A DNA stretch of 64,000 nt. It comes from JALSRD01 sp964476595 (GTDB lineage: Bacteria > Desulfobacterota > Desulfobacteria > Desulfobacterales > JALSRD01). The translations under genes were made by a program, and so were the position numbers. Where the stretch lies: contig CAYZCL010000128.1 of NCBI GenBank assembly GCA_964476595.1, positions 1 through 64,000 of the forward strand. The letters run 5' to 3'. The notes beneath the pieces are model-generated. The model searched no databases. It saw only the letters and a list, made by a program, of their open reading frames with translations, and had not been told where the DNA came from. Of the stretch, positions 16,401 to 25,462 are shown one piece after another (the first letter of the stretch is position 1; each line of letters begins with the position of its first letter).

Positions 16401-17615
16401 CTAGGTCTCCTTTTTCGCCAGGTACATCAGCGGCAGGGCCGCGTAGAAGGCCGCGCAGCGCACCAGGTCCGCCTTCCAGGTCTTCTCGTTGGGGGCGTGG
16501 GCCTCGGCCTCCTTGCCGGGTCCGAAACCGATGCAGGGGATGCCGAACATGCCCATGATGGAGACCCCGTTGGTGGAGAAGGTCCACTTGTCCACGCGCG
16601 GCTCGCGGTTGAAGAGCGACCGGTAGGTGGCCACCGCCGAACGCGTCACGACGTGGTCCTCGGGAATCGTCCACGAGGGAAAGTAACAGTCCGTGGGGTA
16701 CACCAGTCCGGTGTAGGAGGGACGCTCGTAGGTGTACATGGACACCTCGGCCCCGGCGGCCTTTGCCGCGGGCAGCTCGCGGATCTGCGAGAGCGCCAGT
16801 TCCTTGTCCTCGCCGGCCGTCAGGCGGCGGTCGATGGAGATGGTACAGCCGTCGGCCACGGCGCAGCGCGAAGGCGAGGTGTAAAAGATCTCCGAGACCG
16901 TCAGCGAGCCCTTGCCCAGGAAGGCGTCGTCCTTGAGGCGGCCGTGGAGCTGTTCCAGCTCGCCCAGGATGTGTCCCATCTTGAAGATGGCGTTGTCGCC
17001 GCGCTCGGGGGCCGAGCCGTGGGAGCTGACGCCGCGCACCGCCACCTTGATCTCCATGCGGCCGCGCTGGCCGCGGTAAATGCCGCCGTCGGTGGGCTCG
17101 GTGGAGACCACGAACTCGGGTTTGAGGCCCGATTCACGGATGATGTACTGCCAGCACAGGCCGTCGCAGTCCTCCTCCTGCACCGTGCCGACCACCACCA
17201 GGGTGTAGTCCCCTTCCAGTCCCAGGTCCTTGATGATGCGGGCGGCGTAGACCATGGCGGCCATGCCGCCCTCCTGGTCGCTGGTGCCGCGGCCGCCAAT
17301 GACCTCGTCGTCCTCCATGCCCTCGTAGGGGTCGAAGTCCCAATTGTCACGGTTGCCCACGCCCACGGTGTCGATGTGGGCGTCCATGGCGATCAGGGTC
17401 TTGCCGCTGCCGATGGTGCCCAGGATGTTGCCCATGGGGTCGACCTCGACGCGGTCGAAGCCCACCTTCTCCATTTCCTGCCGGATGCGCTGGATGACCG
17501 CCTCTTCCTGGCAGCTCTCGCTGGGCAGGCGCACCATGTCGCGCAGAAAGCGGGTCATCTCGGGTTTGTAGCGCTCGGCCAGTTCCTTGATGCGATCGAA
17601 GTCCATCTCCGGCAT
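16401..17615 (-). CDS. ygeY: YgeY-type M20 hydrolase
   Basis: A 404-residue M20-family metallohydrolase of the selenium-metabolism-linked YgeY group. Metal-site segments are MDAHIDTVGVG (near residue 75), GGRGTSDQEGG (near 108) and the catalytic Glu pair in QEED (near 150). M20 enzymes cleave amide bonds of N-acyl or N-carbamoyl amino acids, so it likely removes a carbamoyl or acyl group from an open-chain purine product. The exact substrate is inferred. It sits between ygeX and the carbamate kinase in the same order as in E. coli. GAGGAGAGA precedes the ATG; Met4 is an alternative start. Confidence 0.87.
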   Translation of the reverse strand: MPEMDFDRIKELAERYKPEMTRFLRDMVRLPSESCQEEAVIQRIRQEMEKVGFDRVEVDPMGNILGTIGSGKTLIAMDAHIDTVGVGNRDNWDFDPYEGMEDDEVIGGRGTSDQEGGMAAMVYAARIIKDLGLEGDYTLVVVGTVQEEDCDGLCWQYIIRESGLKPEFVVSTEPTDGGIYRGQRGRMEIKVAVRGVSSHGSAPERGDNAIFKMGHILGELEQLHGRLKDDAFLGKGSLTVSEIFYTSPSRCAVADGCTISIDRRLTAGEDKELALSQIRELPAAKAAGAEVSMYTYERPSYTGLVYPTDCYFPSWTIPEDHVVTRSAVATYRSLFNREPRVDKWTFSTNGVSIMGMFGIPCIGFGPGKEAEAHAPNEKTWKADLVRCAAFYAALPLMYLAKKET

Positions 17616-17687
17616 ATCCTCTCTCCTCCTCAGTTTTTCAATGGGTTTGGTGTAATCGTCCGTGGCGCGCGCGACCGCCTCCCGCCC

Positions 17688-18911
17688 TCAAGCGCGGTGC
17701 GGGTATTCACCGTGCCAGATGACCTTGCGATAGTTGACCGGGTCGGTGGCGCCCTCGGTGCTGAAGCACACCAGGGTCGACTGCGGCCCGATCTCGAGGG
17801 CCTCTTTGATCCCGCGGCAGGCGGGGTCGTTGGCCAGCAGGTCGATCAGCCCGATCCCCACGGCGCCGGACTCACCGGATTCCACCGCGGTGTCATCGGC
17901 CAGGGGGTTGGCCAGGATGCGCATGCCGTCGGCGGCCACAAAATTGTCCAGGCTCGCGTAGCAGCCGGGCACGTCCCGCAGGATCTCCCAGGAAAGCGGG
18001 TTGACCTCCCCGCAGGCCAGGCCCACCATGATGGTGTCCAGGTCGCCGGTGACGGCGTGGGTGCGGCCGTCGCCGACCGCCGCCGAAGCAAAGACGCAGG
18101 CGGCGTTGGCCGGTTCCATGATGACAAAGCGCGGGCGCGGATCCCGGTAGACCTGAGCGAAGTAGCCGATGACGGCCCCGGCCAGGGCCCCCACGCCGGC
18201 CTGCACGAAGATGTGGGTCGGATAGCTGTCGGCCGCCCGCAGCTGGTCCACGGTCTCGGCGCACATGGTCAGGTAGCCCTGCATGATCCAGGTGGGAATC
18301 TCGGTGTAACCCTCCCAGGCGGTGTCCTGCACCATGTACCAGCCGTTCTTTTCGGCTTCGCGGCAGGCCAGGCGGATGGCGTCGTCGTAGTTCAGGTCGG
18401 TCACCACCACCTCGGCGCCGTGGGCCCGGATGCTGGCCACGCGGGCCGGCACGGCTCCCCTGGGCATGAAGATGACGGACTTCTGCCCGAGCCGCTCGGC
18501 GGCCCAGGCCACTCCGCGTCCGTGGTTGCCGTCGGTGGCGGTGGCCAGAGTGATCTGGCCCACCTCGCGGCGCACCTCTTCGCTGACCAGCTGGGCGTAG
18601 GTCACTTCGCTCAGCGGCCGCCCCAGCTTGCGGCAGACCAGCTGGGCGATGGCGTAGCTGCCGCCCAGCACCTTGAAGGCCTGCAGCCCGAAGCGCGGCG
18701 ATTCATCCTTGACGAAGACGTCCCCCAGCCCCCATGCCCGCGCCAGGCGCTCCAGGCGCACCAGCGGGGTGGGCCGGTAGCCCGGCAGCTGGCGGTGAAA
18801 GGCGCGCACGCCCAGGGCGGCGGGCGGGGAGAGGGTTTCGGGCAGCCGCGCCTCGCGCGGAGACTGGACCAGGAAGCGGCAGTTGAGATGATCGATGCTT
18901 TCAATCGGCAT
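17688..18911 (-). CDS. ygeX: 2,3-Diaminopropionate ammonia-lyase
   Basis: A 407-residue fold-type II PLP enzyme, close in length to E. coli YgeX (398). The PLP lysine is Lys80 in GLQAFKVLGG, and the phosphate-binding region follows at TATDGNHGRG; QAGVGALAGAV and GESGAVG are also typical. It converts 2,3-diaminopropionate to pyruvate and two ammonia, and is cytoplasmic. Here it is the first enzyme gene of the minus-strand purine run, 93 bases after the regulator gene and 72 before ygeY. It is the terminal catabolic step, linking purine carbon to pyruvate. Confidence 0.92.
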   Translation of the reverse strand: MPIESIDHLNCRFLVQSPREARLPETLSPPAALGVRAFHRQLPGYRPTPLVRLERLARAWGLGDVFVKDESPRFGLQAFKVLGGSYAIAQLVCRKLGRPLSEVTYAQLVSEEVRREVGQITLATATDGNHGRGVAWAAERLGQKSVIFMPRGAVPARVASIRAHGAEVVVTDLNYDDAIRLACREAEKNGWYMVQDTAWEGYTEIPTWIMQGYLTMCAETVDQLRAADSYPTHIFVQAGVGALAGAVIGYFAQVYRDPRPRFVIMEPANAACVFASAAVGDGRTHAVTGDLDTIMVGLACGEVNPLSWEILRDVPGCYASLDNFVAADGMRILANPLADDTAVESGESGAVGIGLIDLLANDPACRGIKEALEIGPQSTLVCFSTEGATDPVNYRKVIWHGEYPHRA

Positions 18912-18935
18912 GGCGTTTTCAATCCTCTGCGCCGG

Positions 18936-18999
18936 CGGCGGATCCGCCGTCGCGCGGCAACGAATCGGAAAATGGGAGCAAGCCGGTCCCGTCGACGGG
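18936..18999. repeat. Two perfect palindromes between regulator and ygeX
   Basis: CGGCGGATCCGCCG (18936-18949) and CCCGTCGACGGG (18988-18999) are perfect palindromes in the 93-base gap between the regulator stop and the ygeX start. They may form hairpins in the transcript (mRNA stability, partial termination) or act as protein sites. No T-run follows either one. Confidence 0.35.
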
Positions 19000-19004
19000 T
19001 CCGC

Positions 19005-19649
19005 TCAGGACTCCCGCACTTCCTTCAGGTAATTGTAGATGGTATACTTGGACAGACCGAGCACCCTGGCCATGTAGTTGACGGCCCCCCGGATCTCGAA
19101 CACACCGCCCTTTTCGAGCTTCTGGACCAGCTGCTTCTTCTCGTCGCGGCTCATCATGGCCGGCAGTTTGCCGGAGCGTGCGACGGCCTTGTCGATGACC
19201 GACTCCATGGTCTCGGTGAAGCTCTGGGCGTAGCGCTCCTGCGGGGTGCCGTTTTCGCCGTTGGCGCCGGCGTCGATGAAGTTGAACTCCGCGAAGGCCG
19301 TGGCCAGGAAAGTGAAGTCGGTGACGTCGAAGTTGATACACATACAGCCCTCGATGTGACCGTCGTCGTCGCGCACAAAGATGGTGGAGCACTTGAGTAC
19401 GCGTCCGTCGTCGGTGGTGTTCTTGTAGCCGATGCGGTCGGGCGTGTCGTCGCCGAATTCGCTGACCAGCTTGAACACCAGGTCGGTGATGGGCGCGCCC
19501 ACGGTGCGGTGGGTGACGTCGCCCTCGATGTGCACTACGGACTGGGTGACGTCGCGGAAATCGTGGATCACGACTTCGCAACGCTGTCCGAAGACGCCCA
19601 CGATGCCGCGGGCCAAACGTTTGAGGAATTCGAGGTTCTGGCTCTGCAT
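19005..19649 (-). CDS. YheO/DauR-type PAS-HTH regulator
   Basis: A 214-residue transcription factor with the YheO-like PAS domain at the N-terminus (RLARGIVGVFGQRCEVVIHDF, then CMCINFDV) and a C-terminal helix-turn-helix (NYMARVLGLSKYTIYNYLKE, about residues 187-207). Family members such as DauR sense a small metabolite and control amino-acid or amine catabolism. It is the promoter-proximal gene of the purine run and divergent from the 8-oxoguanine deaminase gene, so it likely controls both. E. coli uses a sigma-54 activator (YgeV) at this place instead. An alternative upstream ATG at 19673 adds eight residues; I prefer 19649 by alignment to family N-termini. Confidence 0.85.
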   Translation of the reverse strand: MQSQNLEFLKRLARGIVGVFGQRCEVVIHDFRDVTQSVVHIEGDVTHRTVGAPITDLVFKLVSEFGDDTPDRIGYKNTTDDGRVLKCSTIFVRDDDGHIEGCMCINFDVTDFTFLATAFAEFNFIDAGANGENGTPQERYAQSFTETMESVIDKAVARSGKLPAMMSRDEKKQLVQKLEKGGVFEIRGAVNYMARVLGLSKYTIYNYLKEVRES

Positions 19650-19680
19650 GCCCCTCCCGTAACGCACCGGCATCGACCTG

Positions 19681-19718
19681 TCAACAAAAATTTTTATGCC
19701 TTACAATTTTTTTGTTGA
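19681..19718. promoter_or_regulatory. AT-rich dyad in the divergent promoter region
   Basis: TCAACAAAAA (19681-19690) and TTTTTGTTGA (19709-19718) form a perfect 10-base inverted repeat in the AT-rich gap between the divergent regulator and deaminase genes. The surrounding sequence (19681-19745) is far more AT-rich than the genes, as expected for a divergent promoter. It is a strong candidate operator for the YheO-type regulator. Promoter hexamers are not clear. Confidence 0.55.
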
Positions 19719-19853
19719 AATGTACTAAAAATTTATTTGACAAGGCCACCTTGTTTTGCAATCCTGCCCGTCGGACAAGACGGCAAAGTCCCTCACGAAA
19801 ACCCGGCCGGGACGCATCGACGCCCGGCCGCCGAACGGAAGGAAAGCCCGACG

Positions 19854-21206
19854 ATGAGCACACTGTGGATCCAAAACCCGCTGGCCGTCCTGACACCCGA
19901 GGGTGTGCATGCCGGCGGCGGCATTGTGGTGCGTGACGGCGTCATCGCCGAACTGGTCCCGTCCGGGGCCGCGCCCGACACGCCCTGTGACGCGGTTTTC
20001 GACGCCGGCCGGCACGTGCTGCTGCCCGGCCTGGTCAACGCCCACCACCATTTCTACCAGACCCTCACGCGGGCGTGTCCGCCGGCGCTGGACAAGGCGC
20101 TCTTTGCCTGGCTGCAGGCCCTCTACCCCGTCTGGGCCGGCCTGACGCCCGAACATATCGCCGTCTCCACGCGCCTGGCCCTGGCCGAGCTGCTGCTCTC
20201 GGGGTGCACCACGGCCGCGGATCACCACTACGTCTTTCCGGCCGGCCTGGATGAGGCCATCGACATCCAGACCGCCGAAGCCGCGCAGCTGGGAATACGG
20301 GTCGTGCTGACGCGCGGCTCCATGAGCCTGAGCGAGGAAGACGGCGGACTGCCGCCCGCCGGCGTGGTGCAGGACGCCGACACCATCCTGTCCGACAGCC
20401 TGCGCCTCATCGAGCGCTTCCACCAGCGCGGACCGGGCGCCATGGTGCAGGTGGCGCTGGCGCCCTGCTCGCCTTTCTCGGTCCGCGAGGAACTGATGGT
20501 CGAAACCGCCCGCCTGGCCCGCGCGCACGGTGTGCGCCTGCACACCCACCTGGCCGAGACGCGCGACGAAACCGCCTTCTGCCTCGAGACCATGGGGGCC
20601 CGCCCGGTGGACTACCTGGAGCGCGTCGGCTGGCTGGACGCCGATGTCTGGCTGGCCCACGGCATCCACTTCAACGCCGTCGAGATCGAGCGCCTGGGCG
20701 CCGCCGGCGTGGGCGTCTGCCACTGCCCCGGCTCCAACATGATCCTGGCCTCGGGCCTGTGCCCCACCCTGGAACTGGAAGCCGCCGGCAGCCCGGTGGG
20801 GCTGGGCGTGGACGGCTCGGCCTCCAACGACGCCTCCAACCTGATGCAGGAGGTGCGCCAGGCCTTTCTGCTGCAGCGCCTCAAGTACGGCGCCGACCGG
20901 GTCGGACACGCGGACGCCCTGCGCTGGGCCACCAGTGGCTCGGCGCGCTGCCTGGGCCGCGACGACATCGGCGTCATCGCGGCGGGAAAACGGGCCGACC
21001 TGGCGCTTTTCACCCTGGACGAGCCGCGCTTTTCCGGGGCCGGCGACCCCCTGGCGGCCCTGGTGCTGTGCGGCGCCCACCGCGCCGACCGGGTGATGGT
21101 GGAGGGGCGCTGGGTGGTGAAAAACGGCCGCATCGCGGGACTGGACCTGGACCGCCTGATGGCGGACCATCGGCGGCTCTCCCGCACGCTGACGGCAGCC
21201 GCCTGA
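19854..21206 (+). CDS. 8-Oxoguanine deaminase
   Basis: A 450-residue amidohydrolase-superfamily deaminase of the 8-oxoguanine deaminase / hydroxydechloroatrazine ethylaminohydrolase group. Metal ligands: NAHHHFYQ (His64 and His66), THLAETRDE, HGIHFN, and the Asp in LGVDGSASND, the family tail SNDASNLMQEVRQ being typical. It deaminates 8-oxoguanine to urate and ammonia. I start at 19854 because GGAAGGAAAG precedes it; an upstream extension in the same frame is low-complexity and non-family. Divergent from the purine run, it would supply urate to YgfK and XdhD. A guanine or triazine deaminase is the alternative. Confidence 0.85.
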   Translation: MSTLWIQNPLAVLTPEGVHAGGGIVVRDGVIAELVPSGAAPDTPCDAVFDAGRHVLLPGLVNAHHHFYQTLTRACPPALDKALFAWLQALYPVWAGLTPEHIAVSTRLALAELLLSGCTTAADHHYVFPAGLDEAIDIQTAEAAQLGIRVVLTRGSMSLSEEDGGLPPAGVVQDADTILSDSLRLIERFHQRGPGAMVQVALAPCSPFSVREELMVETARLARAHGVRLHTHLAETRDETAFCLETMGARPVDYLERVGWLDADVWLAHGIHFNAVEIERLGAAGVGVCHCPGSNMILASGLCPTLELEAAGSPVGLGVDGSASNDASNLMQEVRQAFLLQRLKYGADRVGHADALRWATSGSARCLGRDDIGVIAAGKRADLALFTLDEPRFSGAGDPLAALVLCGAHRADRVMVEGRWVVKNGRIAGLDLDRLMADHRRLSRTLTAAA

Positions 21207-21222
21207 TACGGGCCCGTCCGGC

Positions 21223-23586
21223 TCACGAAGGCGGCAGCAGCGCCAGCTCCGACTGCGCGTGCCCGGCGATGGCCTGGTCGCTGAACCACCAGTAGCGTTT
21301 GCCCCCGTCCATGTAGTCGCGTGTCTGGTCGGTGCGGTGGGGATCCAGCAGGCGACCCGAAACGCCGCAGGGCAACACCGCCGCGATCCGGTCCGGGTCG
21401 TTGAAGTCGACCACCATTCGCAGCGCCGCCGTGATGGCGGCGTTGTAGGGCCGGTCCATGAGGTAGAGCCCCCGCAGGAGGGTTTCACCCGACCCGGGCA
21501 TGGGAAACGACCCGCCGCCCAGCAGGTCCCGGCCGAACCCGGAACGCCGGATGGCACTGACGAAAATGATGCGGTGCAGGTCGCCCCACACCCACTTGTT
21601 CACGTCGTCGCCGAAGCGCTCGCTGAGGTACTTGCCGGCCGCCAGGCCCGACTGGAAGATGATGTCCTCCAAGCTTTCGCGCTTGCCGGTGGTGAGCGTG
21701 TCGTCGAACCAGGGGCTGTCGCCGTTGTTGACGATCATGTTCACCAGGCGCTCCTGCCAGTAGTACCAGTTCCGGGCCATGGTCATGGTCAGTTCCGCTC
21801 CCAGTTCGTCCCTGAAAGTGCGCAGCATCACCTCGCGCATGACCACCTGGAAAATCGAAGGCGCCACCTGCCGCGGGTCGTCCTCGTAGTCCCAGTTGCC
21901 CAGCACTTCTCCCATGAGGCGCGTTTCCGGGTGTCCCCCGAGCGTTGCCGCCAGGATGGGCGCCACCCGTTCGGCCATCACGTTGCGCGTGTCGCGCTGA
22001 AACCGCCAGCAGTCGTCCACGCTTTTCCTGCCGGGCGCGGACATCAGCTGCTTCAGCCGGCGGATGCGCCACGAGGGGGAAAAATGGGAGGAAAAATAAT
22101 AGGGGTAGGCGTTGGTCACCGTGGTCTGGTTGCAGGTGCCGGTCCAGCCGATTTCCGGGTTGACGCTGTGGGGCATCTGCTCCCAGGGAATCCAGCCCTG
22201 CCAGTTGTCGCGTCCGTCCCGGACCACGAAGGGGACCGTGCCGTCGCCCTGGCGGCGGATGGGGATGCGCCCGCTGGTCTGCCAGGCGATGTTGCCGCCG
22301 CTGTCCGCCAGCACGAAATTGAGCATAACGGCGTTGAAGTGGCGCAGGGCCGCGCGGGCCTGGCCCACGTTGCGGGCCTTGAGCAGCCCTAAAAAGCCGA
22401 GGTCCGGCTTCATGCTCTCGAAAGCCGACCAGCGCAGGGTGAAAACCTTCGGCCCCTTGAGGCCGGGGAGGACATCGGAAACCACGGGTCCCCTTCGGGT
22501 CCGGCGGATCCTGATGGTTTCTTCGCGCAATCCCCCCTTGGCCTTCTTGTCCTTGATTTTCAGCTTTTCGGTGATGGTTTCGAACGGTATCGAGCGCTTG
22601 CCCTCCAGGTAGTGATCCGGGTTGTCGGGGTCGACGGTCTCCACGTACAGGTCCTGGGTGTCGCCGTAACCGTTGGTGACCCCCAGGGCCAGGTGCAGGG
22701 TCCGTCCGATGACCATGCCCGGGATGCCGGGCACCATGACGCCCACGGCGCGGAAGGCGGGCGTAATGAGCCCCACCGGGTAAAAAGGACCGGGGATGAC
22801 GCGCGTGTCCAGGTGCGGGTCGTTGGCCAGCAGCGCTTTTGCGCTGCGCGACAGCTTCGGCGAGATCACCCAGTTGTTGCTGCCGACCTGCAGCCGCCGT
22901 TCGAAGGCCGTCGGCACCAGCGCCGCCAGCGCCGACGACGACGGGCCCAGCGTTTTTTCCGGGTCGAAGCGGATCCTGAGCGGCTTGCCGGAGGGGTCGT
23001 CGGGATTGACGTTCATGGGAAACAGCTCGGCCGCCAGCTCGGGCCCCATTTTTTCGATCAACAGCTGGGAGATGATCTCGTCCTCCATGTTGGCCGAGGC
23101 GCCCCAGCCCATGTAGTAAAGAATCACCAGGCTGTCGGCGATCTTCCAGGGAGTCGGCCGGATGCCGGCGACCTTGAGCTTGAGGTGGATGCTGTCCGCC
23201 CGCTTCCGGATGTAGGCGTTGACGCCGTCCACGTAGCGCTGGAACATGCGACGATCGTCGGGGCCCAGCAACGCGGCGTGTTTCACGGCCTGGCGGTAGA
23301 AGCCGATGGTGCGCATGCGGATGTCATTTTGCCGCAGTTTTTCACCGAATACCTCGGCCAGCCGGCCGCTGGCCAACCGCCGCACCACTTCCATGGAGAA
23401 CAGCCGGTCCTGGGCGGTGACGAATCCCTGGGCGAAAAACACGTCGTCTGTGTTCTTGGCGAAGATGTAGGCCATACCCTTCTCGTCGCGCACCACGCGC
23501 ACCTTTTGCCGCAACCCCTTGAGTCGAAGCTCCCCTGTTCGCTGGTAGTCGTTGAGGGAGTTGAGCCCGACCCACAGCAGCACCAC
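21223..23586 (-). CDS. Penicillin-acylase-family Ntn hydrolase
   Basis: A member of the penicillin G acylase family (peptidase S45), here about 787 residues. The precursor is cut so that the Ser of VGSNNWV (near residue 239) becomes the beta-chain N-terminal nucleophile; the beta-chain continues with the usual GYGDTQDLYVE region. Substrates are N-acyl amides, possibly acyl-homoserine lactones or peptides; not decidable. The start is odd: the first normal codon is a GTG at 23586, but upstream codons (FRRTIRLALLVAAVV) complete a signal anchor and have no ATG, GTG or TTG back to a stop at 23704. Either a rare start is used or a small frameshift hides it. It lies tail-to-tail with the deaminase gene. 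Confidence 0.85.
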   Translation of the reverse strand: MVLLWVGLNSLNDYQRTGELRLKGLRQKVRVVRDEKGMAYIFAKNTDDVFFAQGFVTAQDRLFSMEVVRRLASGRLAEVFGEKLRQNDIRMRTIGFYRQAVKHAALLGPDDRRMFQRYVDGVNAYIRKRADSIHLKLKVAGIRPTPWKIADSLVILYYMGWGASANMEDEIISQLLIEKMGPELAAELFPMNVNPDDPSGKPLRIRFDPEKTLGPSSSALAALVPTAFERRLQVGSNNWVISPKLSRSAKALLANDPHLDTRVIPGPFYPVGLITPAFRAVGVMVPGIPGMVIGRTLHLALGVTNGYGDTQDLYVETVDPDNPDHYLEGKRSIPFETITEKLKIKDKKAKGGLREETIRIRRTRRGPVVSDVLPGLKGPKVFTLRWSAFESMKPDLGFLGLLKARNVGQARAALRHFNAVMLNFVLADSGGNIAWQTSGRIPIRRQGDGTVPFVVRDGRDNWQGWIPWEQMPHSVNPEIGWTGTCNQTTVTNAYPYYFSSHFSPSWRIRRLKQLMSAPGRKSVDDCWRFQRDTRNVMAERVAPILAATLGGHPETRLMGEVLGNWDYEDDPRQVAPSIFQVVMREVMLRTFRDELGAELTMTMARNWYYWQERLVNMIVNNGDSPWFDDTLTTGKRESLEDIIFQSGLAAGKYLSERFGDDVNKWVWGDLHRIIFVSAIRRSGFGRDLLGGGSFPMPGSGETLLRGLYLMDRPYNAAITAALRMVVDFNDPDRIAAVLPCGVSGRLLDPHRTDQTRDYMDGGKRYWWFSDQAIAGHAQSELALLPPS

Positions 23587-23860
23587 CGCCGCGACCAGAA
23601 GCGCCAGCCGGATGGTTCGGCGGAAATTGAATGCCGGCCCCCCGGGACCGGCCCCTTCCCCCCTAACGTTAGGGAAATCCTGCGCCCGGGCGCAATCTTT
23701 TTTTCAGCAGCGGTTGATTTTTTGTTTCGCTTCGGACAAAACCCGGCTAATAGGAAGGGAAATCGCCGTCGTGCCGGGGCGACAGACGACGGGATCCGCA
23801 ACCACGCAACGGCCTGCCGCGCCCCATGCCGCGGCGCGGCGGGCGGGAAAGTGAAGGCGC

Positions 23861-24136
23861 ATGTTTATCCGAAAGCGAAAGGGCCCCCTGTTCACCTACT
23901 GGCAGCTGCCCTACCGGAAAAAGTTCTACCGCATCCTGTGGATGTTCCCCTTTGCCCCCGTATTCCTGCTGTTTCCCGACGATGTGGTTTACTTCGGGCT
24001 GTCGCGCAACCAGCTGGCCGCGCTGTCGTTCACGCTCTTGGTGGCGCTGGCCGCCTACACCTACTACCGCTGGAAAAAGTCCGACGGCGAAGAAGGGACC
24101 GCACCGCCGGCGACGCAACCCCCGGATACGGAATGA
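23861..24136 (+). CDS. Small membrane protein
   Basis: A 91-residue protein of unrecognised family with two likely membrane segments (FYRILWMFPFAPVFLLF, about residues 22-38, and QLAALSFTLLVALAAYTYY, about 51-69), a basic N-terminus and an acidic, Pro/Thr-rich tail. It is divergent from the penicillin-acylase gene. A weak ribosome site, GTGAAGG, lies before the ATG. A short hairpin CCCCGCGGGG followed by TTTTT near 24195-24209 could end its transcript. Confidence 0.55.
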   Translation: MFIRKRKGPLFTYWQLPYRKKFYRILWMFPFAPVFLLFPDDVVYFGLSRNQLAALSFTLLVALAAYTYYRWKKSDGEEGTAPPATQPPDTE

Positions 24137-24271
24137 GAACACCGCTGGGTTGAACCGGCGGCGCGCCGATCCCGCACGGCGCACGCCTCTCCCCCGCGGG
24201 GTTTTTGATGGTCGATTTTTCCAGAACACACACCGCGCCCGCCACACGCGGGTGCCAACTTGAGGAGCGAC

Positions 24272-25462
24272 ATGTCCAGTCGTAAAACAACCGGGGCCGG
24301 CACCCTGTCGGTTTGGGCCGGCGAGGAACAGCGCCCGGCAGGCGGGGCCACCCAGGTGCCGGTGGTCCACAGCGTCTCTTTCGGCTACGACGACCTGGAG
24401 CAGTGGCTGGAGGTGGCCCTGGGCCGCAGGCCCGGCCACATCTACGGCCGCAACACCAATCCCACGGTGCAGGTCTTCGAGGAAAAGGTCCGCCGCCTGG
24501 AGGGAGCCGAGGCCGCCACCAGTGCCGCCACCGGCATGGCCGCCGTCAGCAGCACCCTGTTCGCCCTGCTCTCGCCCGGCGACCGGGTGGTCTCGGTCAA
24601 GGACACCTACGGCGGCACCAGCAAGCTGTTCCTGGAGTTTCTGCCCCGTTTCCAGGTCGAGACGGTGCTGTGCGACACCACCGACCACGCCGCCGTCGAG
24701 GCGCGTATCGCCGAGGGCTGCCGGCTGCTGTACCTGGAGAGCCCCACCAACCCCACCGTCAAGGTCATCGATCTGGCGCGCCTTTCCGCCGCCGCCCGCG
24801 CCCACGGCGCCGTCGTGGTGGTGGACAACACCTTCGCCACGCCCGTCAACCAGACCCCCCTGCAGCTGGGCGCGGACCTGGTGCTGCACAGCGCCACCAA
24901 GTTCCTCGGCGGCCACGCCGACGCCCTGGGCGGCGTGGTCTGCGGCCGGCGGGAGCTGATCGACAGGATCTACCATTTCCGCGAGATCAACGGCGCCACC
25001 CTGCACCCCATGGCCGCCTACCTGCTGCTGCGCGGCATGAAGACGCTGCAGCTGCGCATCGACCGGCAGAACCGCAGCGCCATGGAAATCGCGCGCTTCC
25101 TGTCGGACCACCCGGCCGTCGCGCAAGTGCACTACCCCGGTCTGCCGTCCCACCCGGGACACGACATCGCCCGCCGCCAGATGCGCGGCTTCGGCGGAGT
25201 GCTCAGTTTCGAGCTGAAACGCAACACCCTCGCGGCGGCCGGGCGCCTGGTCTCGCGCCTGCGCTACGCCCACCGCGCGGCCAACCTGGGCGCGGTGGAG
25301 ACCATCGTGGGGCCGCCGGCCACCACCAGCCACGTGGAGTGCAGCGCCGAGGAGCGCGCCGCCATGGGCATTCCCGAAGGCCTGATCCGCTACTCCACCG
25401 GCATCGAGGACACCGAGGACCTTGTCGCCGACCTCGACCAGGCCCTGGCGGCCGTGGCATGA
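24272..25462 (+). CDS. Cystathionine gamma-synthase-family PLP enzyme
   Basis: A 396-residue PLP enzyme of the Cys/Met metabolism family. Features in order: the YGRNTNPT segment near residue 60, SAATGMAA (about 80), DTYGGT, the PLP-contact VDNTFATPV, and the PLP lysine in HSATKFLGGHADALGG (about Lys209). It could be a cystathionine gamma-synthase or lyase, methionine gamma-lyase or O-acetylhomoserine sulfhydrylase; sequence alone does not separate these. I start at 24272, where TTGAGGAGCGAC precedes ATG. It stands alone between a small membrane protein and an ATP-grasp gene. Confidence 0.85.
   Translation: MSSRKTTGAGTLSVWAGEEQRPAGGATQVPVVHSVSFGYDDLEQWLEVALGRRPGHIYGRNTNPTVQVFEEKVRRLEGAEAATSAATGMAAVSSTLFALLSPGDRVVSVKDTYGGTSKLFLEFLPRFQVETVLCDTTDHAAVEARIAEGCRLLYLESPTNPTVKVIDLARLSAAARAHGAVVVVDNTFATPVNQTPLQLGADLVLHSATKFLGGHADALGGVVCGRRELIDRIYHFREINGATLHPMAAYLLLRGMKTLQLRIDRQNRSAMEIARFLSDHPAVAQVHYPGLPSHPGHDIARRQMRGFGGVLSFELKRNTLAAAGRLVSRLRYAHRAANLGAVETIVGPPATTSHVECSAEERAAMGIPEGLIRYSTGIEDTEDLVADLDQALAAVA

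Noticed and set aside
15354..19718. A 1454-codon open frame on the plus strand
   Set aside because: It is antisense to ygeW, carbamate kinase, ygeY, ygeX and the regulator, all with clear family motifs. Its translation is His/Gly/Ala/Val-rich with no domain; high GC keeps the frame open.
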